Assembly (NCBI GenBank): GCA_950295325.1
Contig: OX485808.1
Coordinates: 31,516,527-31,580,526 of the forward strand
Source: Polytrichum commune
Lineage: Eukaryota > Streptophyta > Polytrichopsida > Polytrichales > Polytrichaceae
DNA length: 64,000 nt
Direction of reading: 5' to 3'
Shown here in pieces: positions 57,491-64,000 of the stretch. The translations under genes were made by a program, and so were the position numbers. The notes beneath the pieces were generated by a model. That model did no database searches. It saw nothing but the letters and a program-made list of their open reading frames with translations, and was not told the origin of the DNA. The first letter of the stretch is position 1; every line of letters starts with the position of its first letter.

Positions 57491-58379
57491 TGGGACATTT
57501 ATAGGTATAACCTTTTGCTCCACGTCGGAAACGGCCAGCAATGCATGCACTGGCATCATTTTTACTCCAGCCTCTTATTTGCTAAACCCTAACCCTAAAC
57601 CAGTTCGATTTGCAAAGCACATTGTTGTGGACAAATCTCAAAGTCAAAGTGCTGGATGTCCCAGCAATGCTACATCAGCAACCCAAGGCAATACACAGGT
57701 TTGGCGCTTCAGTGCCAGAAATGCTAATATCTGGAGGTGACACATGGATAGTTGTAGAGGTCATAGCTAATAGATGTGCCACGTGGCAAATTGTTAAAAA
57801 AATGAATTAGTCTTTGCCGAACCTGCTTATCACCTACAGTATTGGTCAAGGGTTTACTGGAAAACGGGAACTGAAATCTGGCTGCACTCAGAAGGCTCTT
57901 CTGCGCAATTTTTGCAGCACCTTGCCCTTGAAGAGGTCTTGGGACAGGTTACCCTCGAATTCACTTGTGAAGAATGAATGCAATCAACTGCTTTTCCTTG
58001 TGGCTCGCAGTACCTCTACTGGCAACATCAAAGTGAATCCCTGGAAGTTGTCCAGTTTCGCTTTTGCAGGAACTGCGAGTTTGTAGTAATTGAACGCACT
58101 AGCCATGGCGTACCACAAAATCTGAAGTGACCATCACCTGCACAATTCCCAGACTCCAGATGATGGAGATGAGGAGTTTGTCCAGCATCTGGATGTAGGT
58201 TTCATGTGTCCACATTTTGGCTAATTTAGACCGAGAGTTTCATAGAGGACTTTACTGCTCTTCTCTAATTTTCTTTATCAGATTTGAACTCAGTGTGATG
58301 TGAAATGGTCTGAATGCAGCTGGTAACATGGAGCCAAATGGGTTCATGTTCATCAGTAAAGGAAGTGGGTCTAATATGG

Positions 58380-58580
58380 TCAATCTTCTTTTTTGGACAC
58401 CTGTACTTGAGTGCTATATGGCAAGACTTGTCATCAAGAAAGGGCACTAAAGAGACGTGTTTGACTTTAACAATTTGACTATGTGCCCAAGATATAGACA
58501 CCATTGTAGGTCTAATAGTTAACATGATTGGTAAGACCAATGTGATCTCTTAAAAGAGAATGGGATATTCACTTTGTTGT
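58380..58580 (+). repeat. Repeat family R, copy 6
   Basis: CTTGAGTGCTATATGGCAAG, GACTATGTGCCCAAGATATA, TAACATGATTGG and GGGATATTCACTTTG follow the block order of the other plus copies, with strong divergence. Confidence 0.4.
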
Positions 58581-59282
58581 TTTATAGCTTTAGCATCTCA
58601 ACTCTGATTCTGAAACTTGAAATGACTATCTGCATGATTTGCAATTGCTAATTGGAGAAGACAATTTCTGGTTCTACTCAACAGACAAATTGCCTCTGGA
58701 CTGGGACATAGCCCTGTATGTTGGACACTCTTGGAAGTTTTTCGCACTTCAAATTGAGATGAGGAACCCATGCCACAATAATATTTTTGGTGCACTTACT
58801 AGCAAAATGAAAAACTCAAATATGTTCTCAATTCTAACTACATGAAGCTTCTAATTATATTTGCATACATATTAATGTTCATGTTTTGGACTTTGCCAAA
58901 TCTGTTGGTCCTAAGGAAAAGCTGCATCCTGTTCAAGGGGGTGGGGGATGCATTTTGGCACACAAAGTGTGAAGGACTGAAGGGAGAGATTGCTGTTGTG
59001 AATATTTCTAAGTACTAGAGTAGCTTCGTCTCCTTGGTCTCAAAACCTGTGAAAATTTACAAGAGCATGAAATTGATACCATGTATATGCACCTGGTCAA
59101 GTGTGCAGATGGCCCAAACAACTAGACTTGCGTATTCAATGCCAATGGATCTGATAACAAGGTTGACTTCTAGAATAGTATGCATGGCTTGCAACCAAAT
59201 GATTGTAATAAATATTAAGACATTAGCATGCATATCCATCGTGTTAGTTTGTTCCCTTAGTAAGGTGACATTGGCAGATACG

Positions 59283-59470
59283 CCTACAGTGCCAATGGCA
59301 ATCACCAGAAAATCTCAACTCACTCAGGATTAGCACTAGATTACATTGCTGAGCTCTGCACAAGAAACAACGGAACCTACAGTGCCAATGTCAATCACCA
59401 GAAAATCTCAACTCACTTGGAATTAGCACTAGATTACGTTGCTGAGCTCTGCACAAGAAACAACGGAACC
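59283..59470 (+). repeat. 93-bp tandem duplication
   Basis: Two units exactly 93 bp apart (59283 and 59376) share CCTACAGTGCCAATG, TCAATCACCAGAAAATC, GATTACRTTGCTGAGCTCTG and CACAAGAAACAACGGAACC, with about four differences. Recent duplication. Confidence 0.9.
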
Positions 59471-60390
59471 GGTGGAGTCATAGAACCATGCAATCTCAGA
59501 ATTTAGCTTAGAATGAACATATATTAATCATGGATGGAGTGTTGAACATATGTTGAGAAGTTTCAATAAGTAATAGTATCCTTTGAATTGCCAGCTCGAC
59601 ATTCATGGGAGGGTCCACATAATTATTCAGTGACAGATGCATTAGCATGTCATTATAGTAGTAGCTAGTAGATTTGAATTACTGTATTCCCGCACTTTCT
59701 GGTTCTCTTACCGAGCAATAAAGGTAGATGAGCTGTAGACTTAGTTAAGTTCTTCAGCTTATAGACATGCTCCAGTATGCAGACACAACCGTGAGAAGCT
59801 ATGGCGTTATATTTCTTGATTACTGTGCAGTAAACTCATGCTATTTCCTCAATCCACTTTACCGCTGTGTATTTGCAAAATGGAGTGCATACGCAAAGGC
59901 CAGCGAGTGTCTGCAGGAGATAGTAAAGTGTATAGCAATTGGTATTATTAGTAGCCGTCGTTACAAAACATTATTCTCTAGTAAATCGCAGTGTAGCATT
60001 GGTAGTAAAATTATTGCAATCGTATACTACACACATTAATCACACTTAAGCTTAATATATATATATTAACATCCTTCAAAATGCTGTCAATGATCTTCAC
60101 GACATCCATGCTTTCCCATTGTCCGGTATTGTCTAGTTGGCAGGTGGTGATAATCATCTTAGTGCGACATTACCATTAAGCAACTTCGACAAGACGTTTA
60201 GCAGCTGCATGAATAATCTTCACCATGGGTCTTCACCCCGAGTGCACGTGCTGTAGTGAGTGGTAAGCTGATCGCGTCGTGCCGTCGGGCTCCGGCTCCT
60301 TCCACATATCCAGGACCTACAGTGGTTTTGACTAGGGGTCCCTTCCATTAGTTCTTCTTCACCTTGGCGTGGTAATCTATTTTGTGATTT

Positions 60391-60729
60391 CTAATGCATC
60401 GAAGCCACACTAGCAGTAGTCTCTCCTACTTCACCACTGACCTCCAGGGCAAGTTTTCTGCGCTTTGCTGAACGTTCATCATCATCAGTGGATTCATATT
60501 CATCACCGTACTCCTCCAGGTCCTTCGGAACCACCCGATCTCTAGGATTATTCATAGGAGGTTCTGTAGCATTATTTATAGGAGGTTCAGAATTGATCTC
60601 ATCAATACTCCTTTGACGTTCGAGGTGGAATCGCTCCGTGCCGGAAGGTTCTTCAGACTCTTCTGAAGCTCCGTGTGCAGGAGAGTCCCGGTCCTTCTCC
60701 ATTTGCACAGGACCTTTCATTTTATCCAT
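60391..60729 (-). CDS. Short acidic protein with basic patch, function unknown
   Basis: From ATG 60729 the frame is 112 codons. An alternative ATG at 60702 (104 residues) aligns with the start of the related gene at 63919. The protein is rich in Ser/Glu/Pro, has an acidic run (EEYGDEYESTDDDE) and then a nuclear-localisation-like SAKRRKLA. No known domain. About 540 bp upstream matches, in reverse, the region before 63919, so the two are a divergently arranged duplicate pair. Whether more exons follow downstream cannot be told. Confidence 0.5.
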   Translation of the reverse strand: MDKMKGPVQMEKDRDSPAHGASEESEEPSGTERFHLERQRSIDEINSEPPINNATEPPMNNPRDRVVPKDLEEYGDEYESTDDDERSAKRRKLALEVSGEVGETTASVASMH

Positions 60730-60759
60730 GGCACATTTATAAATTACCACTTCGTCGCA

Positions 60760-61284
60760 ATAGACGTTGTCACCACCACTTTAAATAATTAGCGCAACCT
60801 GCTTTCTACGAGGAGCAGTAGGCAATTCACTCTTAACAAAATTCACCAGCAAAGCTAGCTAGGGTGCAATCAATCTCCAGGAACATGATCGGATACAAAG
60901 GCAGGCAGAGGAATGAGCTACGGATCAATCAATGCTCCAAGCCCACGGATCAATCATTCCAACAGATTTCACCAGCTGATGTGGCTAGGGTGCAATCGAT
61001 CTCCAGGAGGATGATCGTATGCAAATTAACGCAAGCACTGAAACAGCTAGCTACGTACAGATCAATGCACAAATTCGATAGTCCCGGCACACTTCAACCG
61101 CAAAAAGTTCCAAAATCAAAGGCAGGGTGCAATACGATCTCCAGAAGCACGATGAGCTACAACGGAGAGAAAGAGAAAAGATATTTGAAAATGGATTCCC
61201 GCCCATTTGGGGCTAATTGTGCTTCATAAACAGATTGAGAGTGTCATTTGTAACTCATAACCGGTCATCCTCCCACTCCAAGGT
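60760..61284 (-). repeat. Left arm of a large inverted repeat (upstream region of the acidic gene)
   Basis: Reverse-complement partner of 63397-63900, diverged but with the same block order. Within the arm, a module built around CTGGAGATYGATTGCACCCT and TAGCTAGCTTTGCTGG (minus strand sense) occurs three times, near 60870, 60990 and 61125. Its outer edge has ACCGGTCAATCC-like sequence in both arms. It is non-coding and probably carries promoter and leader sequence. Confidence 0.7.
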
Positions 61285-61474
61285 TTTATTCAATAACTCG
61301 ATTAAACTGCTCCCCTCAAGTTCTTCATCCACCTCCCTTCATGTGCCAATTAGTTCACAACGTTAGGCTCAACTGACAACCAAATGAAGAGAAGTGGAGA
61401 TAAGTCTATGCGCTTCTAGTTAGTCTAAAATCCATGAGGTTTAGGAATCTTCAATCTTTGCTTGAAAATAAGAA

Positions 61475-61970
61475 TGCTAAAATACACTCTAAACTCCGTA
61501 GTATCACACATGTGGCAACCAAAGTGCACGTGATATTACGGAGTTTTTTAGTTTTAACATGGATGCATGATACTATAGAATTAGTGTAGCATGTGACATT
61601 ATGTAATAACATAAAGGAGATGTGAGGACAATTTGAATTTGTTCTCCCGTCACTTATGCTAGTGTGGTCCACTCCACTTGGCCTTCCCTGATGATGCATG
61701 CACCAATATTCAACGAGTGGCATAAGAGGAAGAAGAATAAGAATAAGAAGGTGACACTCCACATGTTGACACATGGTGCAATGCGAGGGTGTGGGTTGAC
61801 TTCTTCGATGGTTTGCATTAATGACATATTTCGTTATGTAAGGGAGAAAAATGTAACAATAAGGAGTGAGATTTGAACTAGAACATCTGTTCCCTAGGGT
61901 TTCGGGATATTATAGAGTGTGTGATATTATGGAGGCTGATATTATGGAGTTTAGGGTGCACTATGACCAA
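61475..61970. mobile_element. Possible MITE with diverged inverted ends
   Basis: Left end CACTCTAAACTCCGTAGTAT and the reverse complement of the right end GCACCCTAAACTCCATAATA agree through a roughly 30-bp stretch with several mismatches. A further copy of the motif is internal (TGATATTACGGAGTTT). No target duplication is clear. Confidence 0.35.
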
Positions 61971-62869
61971 TGTTGATTTTGTTTCACTTTTTGAATTTTA
62001 TAAATACATGTAAAATTGGAAGTGTCATGATTCTAATGACGAGGGCTCTAAAGTTCATCACCTATGTCACTACACTAGCTATTGTTTTTAGCATCATATG
62101 ATATTTTATATCACTGTGGTAACTTTTCTAATGACATTTTTTTATTATGAATATAAAGTATTGTCTTCCCAACTCATTTTTAGTTTAATCAAGTGCTGAT
62201 CATTGCAACAAAGTTTGCGATATTTTGCATCCTAACTATTCTGTAATGATATTAACTGACATTTAAATATATATTTGGGCAAAGCACTTGTTCAAAAATA
62301 ATAAGGGATGTGCACTTGTGGGGACAAAAACAATAGATGACAACAACAAAAACAACAAGACAACAACCATAACTTTGAATGTTTTTATTGCATGTTTGCC
62401 AACCACCAATGTTTGTGTAGTTTTGCGATCTAGTGTACGTCATATTGGCGGTGGGCATTATCCATAATTCATGCATAAATTCAGGTATATTTAAATCTTA
62501 GTTTTTCTCATGGATGTTTGAAATTGGGATGAGAAATCACTTAGTAAGTGAAAATAATTGCAACATTGTAAATCTATTATGCCTCTAATTTTTTTTTGCA
62601 AGAAACGATAAAGAATTTTAAGTCAAATTTAGTATTAATGACACTACATGGTAGTTTTACCCTTGGTATTGAGCAAGACAAATAGATTGGTGACACTTAA
62701 TACAATATTTAGTGTAAAATCTTGCCTATTCGACCTAGACAGATGATACCATTAGCAAATGGTACAGTTTGCCTCCATCTTAGACATTGGCACATAAGTT
62801 GTGAAATTTAGTGGTTTTATAATGGATCCTCCATGAATAAGGTAGACAACCCTTAATAACGGTTGCTTT
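61971..62869. other. Gene-free stretch between the divergent genes
   Basis: AT-rich DNA with no supported gene, motif or repeat match. A block ttagtgtaa...tagacagatg near 62700 is reminiscent of the TTTAGTGT motifs of the MITE at 48471, but too short to assign. Confidence 0.4.
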
Positions 62870-63140
62870 TGTTAGAAGGACACTTATATTTGAGTGGTAT
62901 GTGGTTTGATGGGGCTCGAAGAATGGACATCATCAAGACATGTGTTCAAAAAACATTGGACTACGAACTCAAAAAACGATAATCATTCTAGACGCACTAG
63001 TCAACATAGTTTGGGGGGCCCATATGACCCATTCAATAATCAACACAAGAATCTGTGCTTTCATAATGATAAAGACATTCATATGAGCTCCAAAATCTAT
63101 GAGGAAAGTGGCTGTGGCCTCGTTTCGGATTTGCTAACCA
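62870..63140 (+). repeat. Repeat family R, copy 7
   Basis: TTATATTTGAGTGGTATGTG, CATTCTAGACGCACTAGTCA, GACCCATTCAATAATCAACA, GACATTCATATGAGCTCCAA and GAAAGTGGCTGTGG match the copies at 15050 and 56875 in order. It is the best conserved of the family. Confidence 0.6.
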
Positions 63141-63396
63141 TCTTGTTGCTAGAATTGTGTGTTTCATATTCTAGCGGAAGTGGGCTAGTCGGAAAAAGTA
63201 ATCGTTTAAGACCCATATACCTTATAAGGTATGCATGTGATGTGATCGGTAAAAAACTCATGGCAATTTCGACAGACTCAAAAGTGCCACGTGTCACAAA
63301 ACCATTTACCAAACCGCATTAGAGTCCATGTGGCACAACAAATGAATGAGGATTTGAACCTGCCATTGTACTACTCGGCACTGACGAATCCCTGGA

Positions 63397-63918
63397 ATTG
63401 AAGGATTGACCGGTTATCAGTCATGACACTCCCAGTTCACATGACTCACAATTTGCATGGGCGGGAGTCCGTTTTCAAGTTCGCGTCCTCGTGATGCATG
63501 GAGATCAAATTGCACCCTGCCTTTGCTGTTGGAGGTTTTGAGTTAAATTGTGCCGCGACTAGATACTTTGAGCATTGATCTGTAGCTAGCTGTTCCTTTT
63601 CCTGCTTTGATTGCGTAAGATTATGCTCCTGGAGATACTCCACCCTAGCCAGGTTCGTTGATGAATTCTGTCAGGTTTAATTGATTGTGCCGGCAGATTT
63701 TTGAGCATTGCTATTGATCTGTGGCGAATTCCTCTACTTGCTTTTGTATCTGATCATGCTCCTGGAGATTGATTGCACCCCAGCTGCCTTTGCTGGTGAC
63801 TTCTGTCAGGTTGATTTGCTTCCTGGTCCTCGTAAAAGTGGATGCGGTAATTAAGTGGTGGTCACAACGTCGAACTGGTGGCTAACGTGTCAAGGGTAAA
63901 GGGAAAAGTCCTGTGAAA
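63397..63918 (+). repeat. Right arm of the large inverted repeat (upstream region of the partial gene)
   Basis: Partner of 60760-61284. Carries the same module three times: near 63500 (ATGGAGATCAAATTGCACCC), near 63625 (GCTCCTGGAGATACTCCACC) and near 63755 (CTCCTGGAGATTGATTGCAC), each followed by an AGC-TTTGCTGG-like stretch. It then matches the left gene through its 5' leader (AAGTGGTGGTCACAACGTC, AAAGTCCTGTGAAAATGG). Confidence 0.7.
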
Positions 63919-64000
63919 ATGGCTCAGGACAGTACCCCATCTCCTGAGAGCGATCTAACACATGAGTCGGATATCTCGCTGACGGATGATGAAGAAGAAT
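63919..64000 (+). CDS. Start of an acidic protein gene, cut by the window edge
   Basis: ATG at 63919 opens a frame that stays open to the last base (27 codons). It begins MAQDSTPSPESDLTHES and ends in DDEEE, so it is Ser/Asp/Glu-rich like the protein at 60391-60729. The start ATG aligns with the second ATG of that gene, and the leader before it is the same. Function unknown. Confidence 0.5.
   Translation, partial: MAQDSTPSPESDLTHESDISLTDDEEE

Larger units (their letters stand above)
57491..60390. other. Region downstream of RH1, no gene recognised
   Basis: Includes the probable RH1 3' untranslated region, a telo-box-like AAACCCTAACCCTAAACC near 57583, a family R copy near 58380 and a 93-bp tandem duplication near 59283. 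An (AT)n run lies near 60055. Open frames here are short and do not share a family or splice pattern. Confidence 0.45.

Overview
The window is nuclear DNA of a land plant, most likely a seedless one. Evidence for a plant: spliced genes with GT-AG introns, TTTAGGG-type telomere motifs and telo-boxes, a Tat/Athila-like Ty3-gypsy element, a tRNA-derived SINE, and a DEAD-box helicase that matches plant RH1 exon by exon. A TET/JBP-like oxygenase and a coiled-coil/RING-like gene fit a lycophyte, fern or bryophyte better than a flowering plant. A clubmoss would fit, but the species is not settled.

Layout. 1-6.8 kb: a decayed LINE 3' half (minus strand) with an inverted 5' piece, a 944-bp LTR of a family I call LTR-A, and gene-free DNA. 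6.8-21.9 kb: a probable large DNA transposon bounded by near-identical inverted ends. It holds a coiled-coil/RING-like gene with one in-frame stop (plus), a two-zinc-finger TET/JBP-like 2-oxoglutarate oxygenase (minus) and an 895-residue DDE-type transposase in two exons (minus), among many local duplications. 22-33.5 kb: a stack of nested elements (LINE 5' piece, SINE with a 15-bp target duplication, LTR-A copies, two solo LTRs, a Mutator-like element) whose order of insertion can be read from target duplications. 35.8-44.3 kb: a Ty3-gypsy element with 5' LTR, primer-binding site and an uninterrupted 1,961-codon gag-pol frame, cut off inside integrase with no 3' LTR. 44.3-49.6 kb: AT-rich intergenic DNA with repeats and a MITE. 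49.8-57.5 kb: the one clear host gene, RH1, nine exons, 538 residues, frame intact across all junctions. 57.5-64 kb: repeats, then two short acidic-protein genes facing away from each other, with a shared upstream region present as a large inverted repeat of triplicated modules.

How it fits together. RH1 is a ribosome-biogenesis helicase and has a telo-box upstream, as such plant genes often do. Nearly everything else is mobile or derived from mobile elements. The most interesting unit is the 6.8-21.9 kb element, which puts a DNA-base oxygenase-like protein beside a transposase. Fungal KDZ transposons pair TET/JBP genes with a different transposase. The two genes at the right end are a diverged duplicate pair; their function is unknown. 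All exon structures were inferred by eye from frame, splice sites and family similarity.
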